DNA of 13,865 bases from Pseudomonadota bacterium (GTDB lineage: Bacteria > Pseudomonadota > Alphaproteobacteria > Rhizobiales > Xanthobacteraceae): positions 1-13,865 of the forward strand of contig JAEWIX010000009.1 of the NCBI GenBank assembly GCA_023386885.1, in the 5' to 3' direction. This document shows positions 6,669 through 13,578 of this stretch, piece after piece. Numbering within the stretch: the stretch's first letter is position 1; the number at the start of each line of letters is the position of its first letter. Below the pieces are notes generated by a model, which did no database searches, was not told the DNA's origin, and was given only the letters and a program-made list of their open reading frames with translations. Made by a program: the position numbers and the translations under genes.

Positions 6669-7568
6669 TCACTCCGCCGATCGCAAATGGCCGGCGCGCA
6701 GGTTCAATTCGCCGTCCGCCACGCGCGGTGGCGTCGCGGCGGCATGCCGTTCCTGCCGCTCCAGATCGCGCGACAGATGTTGCAGGATTTCGCCGGAGGC
6801 ATCCGAGAGCAGCGCGCGATAGCCGGCGATGGCGCGCGCGAACACGTTGTAGATGATCACCGCCGGGATAGCCGCGATCAATCCCAGCGCCGTCGCCAGC
6901 AGCGCCTCGGCGATGCCCGGCGCCACCACCGCGAGGTTGGTGGTCTTAGAATGCGAAATGCCGATGAAGGCATTCATGATGCCCCACACCGTGCCGAACA
7001 GGCCGACGAACGGCGCGGTGGCGCCGATGGTGGCCAGCAGTCCGGTGCCGCGCGCCATGTCGCGGCCAGCGCGCGCCTCGATGCGCGACAGCGCGATCGC
7101 CAGCCGTTCCTTGATGCCTTCCGCCGCGAGATCGCCGGAGCGTCCGGTTTCGCGCGTCGCCGCCTGCAGCAATTCGGCCACCGCGCCCTGCCGCGTCCAG
7201 CCGCCTTCAATTTCTGCGCGGGCCTGCGCGAGATTGTCAGCGCGCGCCAATTTCCGCGTGGCGCTGCGCGCACGTCTTTTAGCAGCGAGCAACTCCAGCG
7301 CCTTGACGAGCCACACCGTCCACGTCACCAGCGACGCGAAGGCCAGCCCCACCATCACCGCCTTGACGACGATATCGGCGTTCATGAACATCGACCACGG
7401 CGACAGATCCTGCGGCAACAGCGCGTGCATCGACGTCGCGGCAACAGCCGCACCCTGCGGATCGTTCTGCTGCGCCATCGCCGGCATCGTCATGATCGTC
7501 AGCGCAGCAAGGCCGATCGTGACTCTCGCGACATGCACGGCATGGCTTGCGGCATTCACACACGTCAT
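6669..7568 (-). CDS. exbB: TonB-system energizer ExbB (long form with N-terminal extension)
   Basis: This is a 299-residue MotA/TolQ/ExbB family protein. The chosen ATG at 7568 has GGAAGG 7 nt upstream and begins a sequence with a signal-peptide-like segment (about 13-32, ending AMA-QQ). This is typical of the long ExbB form of alphaproteobacteria; a longer frame extends upstream but is basic and lacks a ribosome binding site. Three membrane helices are visible, at about 66-90, 175-200 (GLLATIGATAPFVGLFGTVWGIM, the core family motif) and 216-243. A long cytoplasmic loop (about 95-170) separates the first two. It works with ExbD as the stator-like proton channel powering TonB. First gene of the exbB-exbD-tonB operon; a 144-nt gap separates it from the upstream glycosyltransferase gene on the same strand. 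Confidence 0.92.
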   Translation of the reverse strand: MTCVNAASHAVHVARVTIGLAALTIMTMPAMAQQNDPQGAAVAATSMHALLPQDLSPWSMFMNADIVVKAVMVGLAFASLVTWTVWLVKALELLAAKRRARSATRKLARADNLAQARAEIEGGWTRQGAVAELLQAATRETGRSGDLAAEGIKERLAIALSRIEARAGRDMARGTGLLATIGATAPFVGLFGTVWGIMNAFIGISHSKTTNLAVVAPGIAEALLATALGLIAAIPAVIIYNVFARAIAGYRALLSDASGEILQHLSRDLERQERHAAATPPRVADGELNLRAGHLRSAE

Positions 7569-7712
7569 CCTTCGACCTTCCGTCACGTCCTGCCGTCGCC
7601 CGGCGCGTGGCACCGTTTTGTGATCCCTCAAGATAACATTCGGAACACGCAACCGGTGCTGCCGGCGATCAAGACTAGAATGAAACCAATCTATTCGCCC
7701 AAGCAATAGGCG

Positions 7713-9368
7713 TCAGCGTTGCGGCGCGCCCGGCGCATCGGCGGATGCCGCCTGCGGCGGCACGAAATAGATTTCCCAATTCACCGCAGGTCCCGGCTTA
7801 CCGTGGAAGAAGCGCCGCGTGGTGATGATGATGTGATCGCCGCGCGTCACGTTCGCCTTCATCCAGGCATCGCATTGGCGATGGAACGGACCGCCCGCAT
7901 CGCAGATGCCGATGAAGCCCGTGCGTTGCGCATCGGCGGCAGTGAGGAGGCCGGATGGCGGTTCCTCCGGCGGCAGCGGCGTCGGATGATCGGGGCTGTA
8001 GAACGTCATCAGGTTGGAAACACGAGTCGATCCGACCACCGCCGGCCATGGCGTATTGAAACGCAGCCGCCACTGTTGCGTGAGATCGCGTGCGAGTTCC
8101 GAGCGCCCGTCGAGCGCCTCGTTGCCGACGCCGTCGGTGGTATCGTGCGGCGCGGTACGGCTGGCGATCTCCGGCGCCGCCGCCAACACCACAAGACTGG
8201 CAATCAGCCAGATCGCGACGATGCGGAACAATGCGATGCGCGGGACGCGCAACGTCGGAAGCGCCAGCAGCGCCAACGGCACCAGGAAGAACAGCGGAAT
8301 GCCCCAGTCCGTCTTCATATAGATCGCGAACGCGATGGCGCCGAGCGGCGGCCCGACCGCGACCACGATCTGGACGATCCAGACATTGATGGCCTGCGGA
8401 ATCCGCACCGCCGGATGAGATTCGCGCGACCAGTTCAGCCGCGCCACCTTGGAGAAATTTCGCAAAAGAGCGAACGAACGCCACGACGGGAAGATCAGCG
8501 CCAGCGCCGCCAGCAAGATCGGCAGCAACAGCAACGCGATGTTATGTTCGACATAACCGATCGCCAGTTGCACGCTCTGCATGCGATTGGAGATTTCGTA
8601 GACACCGCCGGCATACGTGACCGGCTCGAAATCATGTTGCCACAACCACCACAAATGCGGCGCCAGCGCCGCGAACATGACCGCGATCGCGACCCATGGC
8701 GCGGGCGAGCGCAGGAATGCCAATCGCTGCGGATGCAACAGCGCGGCGATGCCGACGGCGCCGATCATGGTCAGCGCCCAGTATTTCGCCAGCAACGCCA
8801 AAGCGCCCGCAAGACCGAGCCAGACGCCCGCGAGCGCGGTGCGCCTGTCGAAGGCATGCAGATAGGCCAGCACCAGCAGCGGCATGGTGGCAAGTTGCAC
8901 CAGGTCGGCGTTGAACTTGAAACCCTTGACGTTGAAGATCGGGTAGATCGCCAGCAGCGCGACGACGAGAAAGGCGCGGCGGCGATCCACCACCCTGAGC
9001 GCGATCAGCCAGCACACCCAGAGGCCGAACCCGGCCGTCGCCATCGCCAGCGTGTAGGCCGCCCAATCCGTCGCCGGAAACAGCCTGAACCAGACGCCCG
9101 CGACCCAGCCCGACAGTGGCGGATGCTTGCCGTAGCCGAGCAGGAACTGCTGCCCCCACGCGTAGGCCTCGGCGATATCGAAATGGATATCCTGCCCGTG
9201 CTTCAGCAGAGTGAGGGTCCGGCTCCACAGCGCCACATGGAGCAGGATGAAGCCCGCCACCAGCGCCCGGCTCGTCGCAGGATCGACGGCGCAGGCCGCG
9301 ATCCACGCGGCCATCCGCCGCAAACCGGAACGGCGGCGCGGACGAACAGGCTTCGGCTCAACGGGCAT
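7713..9368 (-). CDS. GT39/ArnT-like (PMT family) integral membrane glycosyltransferase
   Basis: This 551-residue protein has roughly ten or more membrane helices from residue 33 to about 405, then a C-terminal periplasmic-type domain. The first periplasmic loop has the acidic motif DIHFDIAEAYAWGQ (60-73), with Asp64 and Glu67 as probable catalytic/metal residues. It is followed by GYGKHPPLSGW (78-88), which is characteristic of the PMT_2/ArnT-like family. Such enzymes transfer a sugar from a polyprenyl-phosphate donor to lipid A, other cell-surface lipids or proteins. The acceptor here is not predictable. The basic N-terminus (RPRRRSGLRR) obeys the positive-inside rule. ATG at 9368 is preceded by AGGA 7 nt upstream. 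It runs towards the exb operon but the 144-nt gap makes co-transcription uncertain. Confidence 0.82.
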   Translation of the reverse strand: MPVEPKPVRPRRRSGLRRMAAWIAACAVDPATSRALVAGFILLHVALWSRTLTLLKHGQDIHFDIAEAYAWGQQFLLGYGKHPPLSGWVAGVWFRLFPATDWAAYTLAMATAGFGLWVCWLIALRVVDRRRAFLVVALLAIYPIFNVKGFKFNADLVQLATMPLLVLAYLHAFDRRTALAGVWLGLAGALALLAKYWALTMIGAVGIAALLHPQRLAFLRSPAPWVAIAVMFAALAPHLWWLWQHDFEPVTYAGGVYEISNRMQSVQLAIGYVEHNIALLLLPILLAALALIFPSWRSFALLRNFSKVARLNWSRESHPAVRIPQAINVWIVQIVVAVGPPLGAIAFAIYMKTDWGIPLFFLVPLALLALPTLRVPRIALFRIVAIWLIASLVVLAAAPEIASRTAPHDTTDGVGNEALDGRSELARDLTQQWRLRFNTPWPAVVGSTRVSNLMTFYSPDHPTPLPPEEPPSGLLTAADAQRTGFIGICDAGGPFHRQCDAWMKANVTRGDHIIITTRRFFHGKPGPAVNWEIYFVPPQAASADAPGAPQR

Positions 9369-9454
9369 TCATGGTTCCTGGAAGTGACGGGGCTCGCAGC
9401 AGTCGTGCCGGAAGCACCCGACATGACGCACGAGGAGGTAACAGGCCAACCGGA

Positions 9455-9538
9455 CTTGGAACCCGATTAGGCCCAATCTACTAAATTCGACGCCGGAAGA
9501 AGGCAAATCAGCCCACCGTGAGTTGGAGAGGTTCCAAG
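9455..9538. repeat. Inverted repeat upstream of lepA (9-bp arms)
   Basis: CTTGGAACC at 9455-9463 is the exact reverse complement of GGTTCCAAG at 9530-9538, separated by 66 nt. A few further pairs are possible outside (AAC 9447-9449 with GTT 9543-9545) and inside (CCAA 9473-9476 with TTGG 9523-9526), giving a broken extended stem. This is the weakest of the three repeats in this region. Confidence 0.45.
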
Positions 9539-9581
9539 ACAGTTGCTGACCCCGAACCCCAATGCTATCTCGCGCCGATGA

Positions 9582-9660
9582 CCAATACCGCCGATTTGCA
9601 GTTCCTCCAGCATCCGACGCGATTCCGGCCGGGGAACTGCATATCGAGAAGCGGTATTGG
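9582..9660. repeat. Imperfect long hairpin upstream of lepA
   Basis: Outer arms CCAATACCGC (9582-9591) and GCGGTATTGG (9651-9660) are exact reverse complements. The next four bases pair (9592-9595 with 9643-9646) beyond a 4-nt bulge (9647-9650). After one T-T mismatch, T9597 pairs with A9641, and GCAGTTCC (9598-9605) pairs with GGAACTGC (9633-9640). In all there are about 23 Watson-Crick pairs around a loop of about 27 nt. It lies 13 nt before the second, longer inverted repeat that holds the lepA start. Confidence 0.75.
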
Positions 9661-9673
9661 CATAATAGAGTCT

Positions 9674-9749
9674 GTCGTGCCCTTTTGCTTTCGAAGTTCG
9701 TACTAGAGGTTACCGCAATGTCTGACGAACTTCGAAAGCAGGGCACGAC
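9674..9749 (+). repeat. 25-bp inverted repeat enclosing the lepA ribosome binding site and start codon
   Basis: Left arm 9674-9682 (GTCGTGCCC) pairs perfectly with 9741-9749. Left 9686-9701 (TGCTTTCGAAGTTCGT) pairs perfectly with 9725-9740. The only irregularity is a TTT bulge (9683-9685) in the left arm. The 23-nt loop (9702-9724) holds TAGAGG and the lepA ATG (9718). The right arm encodes LepA residues 3-11. If transcribed as one RNA, the stem should strongly affect initiation. Confidence 0.85.
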
Positions 9750-11547
9750 TGCCCCGATTTCCAACATCCGCAATTTCTCCATCGTCGCCCATATCGACCA
9801 TGGCAAATCGACGCTGGCCGACCGCCTGATCCAGACCACCGGCGGGTTGCAGGACCGCGAGATGAAAGAACAGGTGCTCGATTCGATGGATATCGAGCGC
9901 GAGCGGGGCATCACCATCAAAGCCCAGACCGTCCGCCTCGCTTACAAGGCGAAGGACGGCAAGGACTACATCTTCAACCTGATGGACACCCCCGGCCACG
10001 TCGACTTCGCCTATGAGGTGTCGCGCTCGCTTGCCGCCTGCGAGGGCGCGCTGCTGGTGGTCGACGCCTCGCAGGGTGTGGAAGCGCAAACGCTCGCCAA
10101 CGTCTATCAGGCCATCGACAACAACCTCGAGATCGTGCCGGTGCTCAACAAGGTGGACCTGCCGGCCGCCGAGCCCGAGCAGGTCAAGCAGCAGATCGAG
10201 GACGTCATCGGCATCGACGCCTCCGATGCCATCATGGTGTCCGCCAAGACCGGCATCGGCATTCCCGATGTGCTGGAAGCCATCGTCACGCGCCTGCCGC
10301 CGCCGCAGGGCGATCGCAACGCGACGCTGAAGGCACTGCTGGTCGATAGCTGGTACGACGTCTATCTCGGCGTGGTGGTGCTGGTGCGCATCGTCGACGG
10401 CGTGCTGAAGAAAGGTAGCCGCATCCGCATGATGGGCACCAACGCCGCTTATGACATCGAACGCGTCGGCTTCTTCACACCGAAGATGGTCAATGTCGAT
10501 GAACTCGGCCCCGGCGAAGTCGGCTTCATCACCGCCGCCATCAAGGAAGTGGCGGACACCCGCGTCGGTGACACCATCACCGACGACAGGCATCCGGTGG
10601 CGGATATGCTGCCGGGCTTCAAGCCGGCGATCCCGGTGGTGTTCTGCGGCCTGTTCCCAGTCGATGCCGACGACTTCGAGACGCTGCGCGCCGCGATGGG
10701 CAAGCTGCGGCTCAACGACGCCAGCTTCTCGTTCGAGATGGAAACCTCCGCCGCGCTCGGCTTCGGCTTCCGCTGTGGCTTCCTCGGTCTGCTGCATCTC
10801 GAAATCATTCAAGAGCGATTGTCGCGCGAATTCGACCTCAACCTGATCGCGACCGCGCCCAGCGTCATCTACAAAATGCATCTCACCGACGGGCAGGAGA
10901 TCGAGATTCACAATCCGATCGACATGCCGGACGTGGTCAAGATCGCCGAGATCGAGGAGCCGTGGATCGAAGCCACCATCCTCACGCCGGACGAGTATCT
11001 CGGCAGCGTGCTGAAACTGTGCCAGGAGCGGCGCGGCGTACAGAAAGAACTCACCTACGTCGGCACCCGCGCCATGGTGAAGTACGAACTGCCACTCAAC
11101 GAGGTGGTGTTCGATTTCTATGACCGGCTGAAATCGGTGTCGAAGGGTTACGCCTCGTTCGACTATCACCTCACCGACTATCGCGCCGCCGACCTCGTCA
11201 AGATGCAGATCCTCGTCAACAACGAGCCGGTCGACGCGCTGTCGATGCTGGTGCATCGCACCCGCGCCGAAGGCCGCGGCCGCGCCATGGTCGAGAAGAT
11301 GAAGGAGCTGATCCCGCCGCACATGTTCCAGATCCCGATTCAGGCGGCGATCGGCGGCAAGGTGATCGCGCGCGAGACGGTGCGCGCGCTGCGCAAGGAC
11401 GTCACCGCGAAGTGCTACGGCGGCGACATCACCCGCAAGCGCAAACTTCTGGAGAAGCAGAAGGAAGGCAAGAAGAAGATGCGGCAGTTCGGCAAGGTCG
11501 ACATCCCGCAGGAAGCCTTCATTGCCGCGCTGAAGGTGGATGGGTGA
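9718..11547 (+). CDS. lepA: Elongation factor 4 (LepA), translational GTPase
   Basis: This 609-residue protein is LepA/EF4, the ribosome-associated GTPase linked to back-translocation and to 30S assembly. GTPase motifs are in order: G1 AHIDHGKS (24-31), G2 RGIT (63-66), G3 DTPGH (90-94), G4 NKVD in VLNKVDLP. These are followed by the EF-G-like domains and the LepA-specific C-terminus (CYGGDITRKRKLLEKQKEGKK), which separates it from EF-G. The length is close to the usual 600. ATG 9718 is chosen because AGAGG lies 8 nt upstream and no other start codon is available between it and the conserved core. Residues 1-9 (MSDELRKQG) look like an extra N-terminal tail, and residues 3-11 are encoded by the right arm of a 25-bp inverted repeat. 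Stand-alone gene, no lepB next to it. Confidence 0.97.
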   Translation: MSDELRKQGTTAPISNIRNFSIVAHIDHGKSTLADRLIQTTGGLQDREMKEQVLDSMDIERERGITIKAQTVRLAYKAKDGKDYIFNLMDTPGHVDFAYEVSRSLAACEGALLVVDASQGVEAQTLANVYQAIDNNLEIVPVLNKVDLPAAEPEQVKQQIEDVIGIDASDAIMVSAKTGIGIPDVLEAIVTRLPPPQGDRNATLKALLVDSWYDVYLGVVVLVRIVDGVLKKGSRIRMMGTNAAYDIERVGFFTPKMVNVDELGPGEVGFITAAIKEVADTRVGDTITDDRHPVADMLPGFKPAIPVVFCGLFPVDADDFETLRAAMGKLRLNDASFSFEMETSAALGFGFRCGFLGLLHLEIIQERLSREFDLNLIATAPSVIYKMHLTDGQEIEIHNPIDMPDVVKIAEIEEPWIEATILTPDEYLGSVLKLCQERRGVQKELTYVGTRAMVKYELPLNEVVFDFYDRLKSVSKGYASFDYHLTDYRAADLVKMQILVNNEPVDALSMLVHRTRAEGRGRAMVEKMKELIPPHMFQIPIQAAIGGKVIARETVRALRKDVTAKCYGGDITRKRKLLEKQKEGKKKMRQFGKVDIPQEAFIAALKVDG

Positions 11548-11642
11548 GGACCACACGGCGAGCAGCATCCGCTGACCTGTAACCACCGTCGCCCGCTACG
11601 AACCTGACCGATATTTTTTACACGGCGTTGAACCACGAAAAT

Positions 11643-11762
11643 CGTCGTCCCCGCGCAGGCGGGGACCCAGACCCCGCAGCGGCCCGGCTCCATCACGGAT
11701 GGCGACGTTTTTCGTCAAACTAATGCCAGGGGTTATGGGTCCCCGCCTGCGCGGGGACGACG
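11643..11762. repeat. Inverted pair of 26-nt GC-rich palindromic repeats
   Basis: Bases 11643-11668 are the exact reverse complement of 11737-11762. Each 26-nt copy also contains its own hairpin, GTCCCCGC and GCGGGGAC around a 4-nt loop. The copies flank 68 nt of unrelated sequence. I recall similar 'CGTCGTCCCCGC...GCGGGGACCC' repeats as widespread intergenic elements in Bradyrhizobium relatives. The pair could act as a lepA transcription terminator or be a small non-autonomous element. No target-site duplication is evident at the ends. Confidence 0.8.
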
Positions 11763-11812
11763 CTGATATTTATTTGTGCGTCTGTGACGCAGCACGGATC
11801 ATCTCCGTGGAC

Positions 11813-11847
11813 TTGACTTTTTCCTCACCTGAATATATTCCTATATC
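11813..11847 (+). promoter_or_regulatory. Candidate promoter ahead of the stem-loop array
   Basis: TTGACT (11813-11818) is a near-consensus -35. A -10 could be TATTCC (11836-11841, 17-nt spacer) or TATATT (11834-11839, 15-nt spacer). The segment is strikingly AT-rich for this genome and contains a perfect 10-nt palindrome GAATATATTC (11831-11840) and TATATC (11842-11847). Transcription would begin near 11847, just before the first stem-loop. Inference from sequence only. Confidence 0.35.
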
Positions 11848-11860
11848 ACTTTTCATCCCT

Positions 11861-12042
11861 CCCCGCATGCATCGGGGTGGCGGTGGAGCGCCGGGAGGCG
11901 CCGCGTCGGCGCGACGGGTCTCGCAACCCTGTCGCCGCATGACGTGCGCGCCTCGCGAGACGGACTCGCAATCCGTTCTCGTTGCGGCACGCGGGCGAAC
12001 CTCTCGCAAAGGTTCGTCATCGTGGGTGCCTCGCAAGCACCC
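11861..12042. ncRNA. Candidate structured RNA: tandem stem-loops with a repeated CTCGCAA loop
   Basis: Six short hairpins follow one another. The first two are 11861-11877 (5-bp stem, loop CATGCAT) and 11888-11901 (5-bp stem, loop GGGA). Four more all display CTCGCAA at the loop: 11911-11935 (stem 4+5 bp around a bulged T), 11955-11982 (5 bp, bulged T, then 4 bp plus a G-T), 11996-12016 (7 bp) and 12024-12042 (6 bp). Stem sequences differ but the loop is invariant, and in each case a T directly follows the loop-proximal stem. Loop starts are at 11920, 11965, 12003 and 12030; the 38-nt step breaks reading frame, so a peptide repeat does not explain the pattern. Strand is not certain; the upstream promoter-like motif favours plus. 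It could be a small RNA, a protein-binding sponge, or the leader of the binding-protein gene at 12268. I recognise no known RNA family. Confidence 0.5.
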
Positions 12043-12267
12043 TGGCGCCTCCCGGGACTCCATTCTTGGGACGGAGACGGTTCAAGGCAGTCCGCGCCTT
12101 CGCTGAAGCGGATAGTTTCGCGCGCGCAATGGCCGGATCGTCATCGGACGACGGGCGACTTTTGCACATCGGTGCGGCGATACGCATCCGGTCAAGACCT
12201 TGTCATAATTGGATCGGCCATCCATGCTGTCCGCCTGATTTCAAACAAGACGAGGCTGGAGGAACGA

Positions 12268-13482
12268 ATGCTGTTTTCTTACCGCACGGTCGCGGCCGCG
12301 ACCGTTGCACTCTCACTGACGATGGGCGGCGCCGCGCTGGCGCAGCAGTCCGATGCACCGCTGAAGATCGGCGTGCTTGCGGACTTTTCGTCGGTCTATT
12401 CCGACATCGGCGGTCAGGGCAATGTCGAAGCGACGAAAATCGCCATCGAGGAATTCGGCGGCTCGATGTTCGGCAAGCCGATCGAAATGATCTCGGCGGA
12501 CGCGCAGAACAAGCCGGACGTCGCCGCCGCGCTGGCGCGCAAATGGTACGGCAACGACAACGTCGACATGATCATCGACCTGCCCACCTCCGCGACCGCG
12601 CTGGCGGCAATGGAGATGTCGAAGCAATTCGAAAAAATCATGATCATCACGGACGCTGCGAGTTCCGACATCACCGGAAAATCCTGCTCGCCCTACACCG
12701 CACACTGGACCTATGATACCTACGGCAACGCACAGACCGTCGGCAGCGCCATCGTCAAGCAGGGCGGCGATAGCTGGTTCTTCATCACAGCCGACTATCT
12801 GTTCGGCCATTCCATCGAACGCGACGTCAGCGCGGTGGTGAAAGCCGCCGGCGGCAAGATTCTCGGCAGCGCGCGGCATCCGCTCAACAACGCCGACTTC
12901 TCGTCGTTCCTGCTGCAGGCGCAGGCGTCCAAGGCCAAGATCGTCGGCCTCGCCAATGGCGGCGGCGACACCATCAACACCATCAAGCAGGCGGCGGAAT
13001 TCGGCATCGTCGCCGGCGGCCAGAAACTCGCCGGCATCGTGATGTTCATCTCCGACATCCACAGCCTCGGCCTGAAGATGGCGCAAGGGCTGATCATCAC
13101 CGAAGCCTATTACTGGGACCAGAACGACCGCACCCGCGCCTTCGGCAAGAAGTTCTTCGAGCGCATGAAGCGGATGCCGACGATGAATCAGGCCGCGACC
13201 TACAGCGCGACTCTGCACTATCTCAAGGCCGTGAAGGCCGCCGGTACCCGCGAGACCAAGACGGTGCTGGCCAAGATGCGCGAAATGCCGGTGCGTGACG
13301 CCTTCACCGACAACGGCTACCTGCGCGAGGACGGCCGCATGGTGCACAGCATGCTGTTGCTGGAGGTAAAGAAGCCGGAAGAGTCCAAGTATCCGTGGGA
13401 CTACTACAAGATCCTCGCCGAAGTCCCCGGCGACCAGGTCTTCCGCCCGATGAAGGACGGCGGTTGCCCGCTGATCAAGTAA
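12268..13482 (+). CDS. ABC transporter substrate-binding protein, Leu/Ile/Val (Peripla_BP_6) family
   Basis: This 404-residue secreted protein has a standard signal peptide (1-25, cleavage likely after ALA before QQSDAP). It is followed by the type I periplasmic binding fold: the opening strand LKIGVLADFSSVYSDIGGQG, the DAQNKPDVAAALARKW segment typical of LivK-like receptors, and a second lobe from about residue 150 (HWTYDTYGNAQTVGSAIVKQGG). In Bradyrhizobium and Rhodopseudomonas such receptors are very numerous and often bind amides, branched amino acids or aromatic acids rather than only Leu/Ile/Val. The ligand cannot be read from sequence. GGAGG lies 5 nt before the ATG, and the signal peptide fixes the start, although the frame is open upstream. 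No permease or ATPase gene is in the window, so it is an orphan here or its partners lie outside. Confidence 0.9.
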   Translation: MLFSYRTVAAATVALSLTMGGAALAQQSDAPLKIGVLADFSSVYSDIGGQGNVEATKIAIEEFGGSMFGKPIEMISADAQNKPDVAAALARKWYGNDNVDMIIDLPTSATALAAMEMSKQFEKIMIITDAASSDITGKSCSPYTAHWTYDTYGNAQTVGSAIVKQGGDSWFFITADYLFGHSIERDVSAVVKAAGGKILGSARHPLNNADFSSFLLQAQASKAKIVGLANGGGDTINTIKQAAEFGIVAGGQKLAGIVMFISDIHSLGLKMAQGLIITEAYYWDQNDRTRAFGKKFFERMKRMPTMNQAATYSATLHYLKAVKAAGTRETKTVLAKMREMPVRDAFTDNGYLREDGRMVHSMLLLEVKKPEESKYPWDYYKILAEVPGDQVFRPMKDGGCPLIK

Positions 13483-13497
13483 CCGTTCTCGCAGCAT

Positions 13498-13549
13498 CGG
13501 CATCGCACGCGACCATCCGACGTGCGATGCCGGTCGCAGCGGTATTTTT
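13498..13549 (+). terminator. Intrinsic-terminator-like hairpin after the binding-protein gene
   Basis: CGGCATCGCACG (13498-13509) is the exact reverse complement of 13521-13532, giving a 12-bp stem with an 11-nt loop. It begins 16 nt after the stop codon. A T-run (13545-13549) follows, but 12 nt past the stem, further than in a textbook terminator, so termination may be partial or Rho-assisted. Confidence 0.55.
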
Positions 13550-13578
13550 GACAATCCGCCATCCGCTAGAGCAATCCG

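Larger units (their letters stand above)
9369..9717. other. Divergent intergenic region, glycosyltransferase / lepA
   Basis: These 349 bases separate two divergent start codons. I see no convincing gene or tRNA. The codon texture is unlike the flanking genes, and the region is notably less GC-rich near 9470-9500. It holds three inverted repeats, described separately (9455-9538, 9582-9660, and 9674 running into lepA). Promoters for both genes should lie here, but no pair of -35/-10 boxes is clear enough to call. Confidence 0.6.
11548..12267. other. 720-nt gene-free region after lepA
   Basis: There is no convincing protein gene here. The in-frame extension of the downstream binding-protein gene runs through part of it but reads as basic, low-quality sequence ahead of a clear signal peptide. 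In order it holds a short unstructured lepA trailer with a six-T run (11614-11619), a palindromic repeat pair (11643-11762), an AT-rich possible promoter (11813-11847), a series of stem-loops (11861-12042), and about 225 nt without clear structure up to the next start codon. Confidence 0.75.

Noticed and set aside
7660..7705. Irr/Fur-type iron box ahead of exbB
   Set aside because: Only half-site-like pieces (TAGAAT and ATTC, TCTA) occur, and their spacing does not give a symmetric operator. Iron control is plausible biologically but not shown by sequence.
7569..7706. Longer ExbB start at 7706
   Set aside because: The added 46 residues are basic and lack a ribosome binding site. The ATG at 7568 has GGAAGG at proper spacing and leads into a signal-peptide-like segment.
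7719..9470. A 583-codon plus-strand frame opposite the glycosyltransferase gene
   Set aside because: Arg/Gln-rich antisense translation without membrane segments or motifs. The minus-strand protein shows ordered helices and the GT39 acidic motif.
9562..9717. N-terminal extension of LepA upstream of the ATG at 9718
   Set aside because: LepA proteins do not carry a long N-terminal extension, and the stretch holds inverted repeats rather than conserved protein sequence.
9703..11586. A 627-codon minus-strand frame opposite lepA
   Set aside because: Its composition (Asp/His/Leu-rich, no motifs) is that of an antisense shadow; lepA is unmistakable.
11614..11619. Six-T run after lepA as an intrinsic terminator
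   Set aside because: No stable stem immediately precedes it.
11911..12042. tRNA genes or a CRISPR array at the hairpin series
   Set aside because: The loops resemble anticodon loops, but there are no acceptor, D or T arms or a GTTCRA box. Only the 7-nt loop repeats, with uneven spacing (45, 38, 27 nt), so it is not a CRISPR array.
11944..12267. N-terminal extension of the substrate-binding protein upstream of 12268
   Set aside because: A signal peptide begins at 12268 with GGAGG just upstream. The extension would translate the hairpin array into basic low-complexity sequence.
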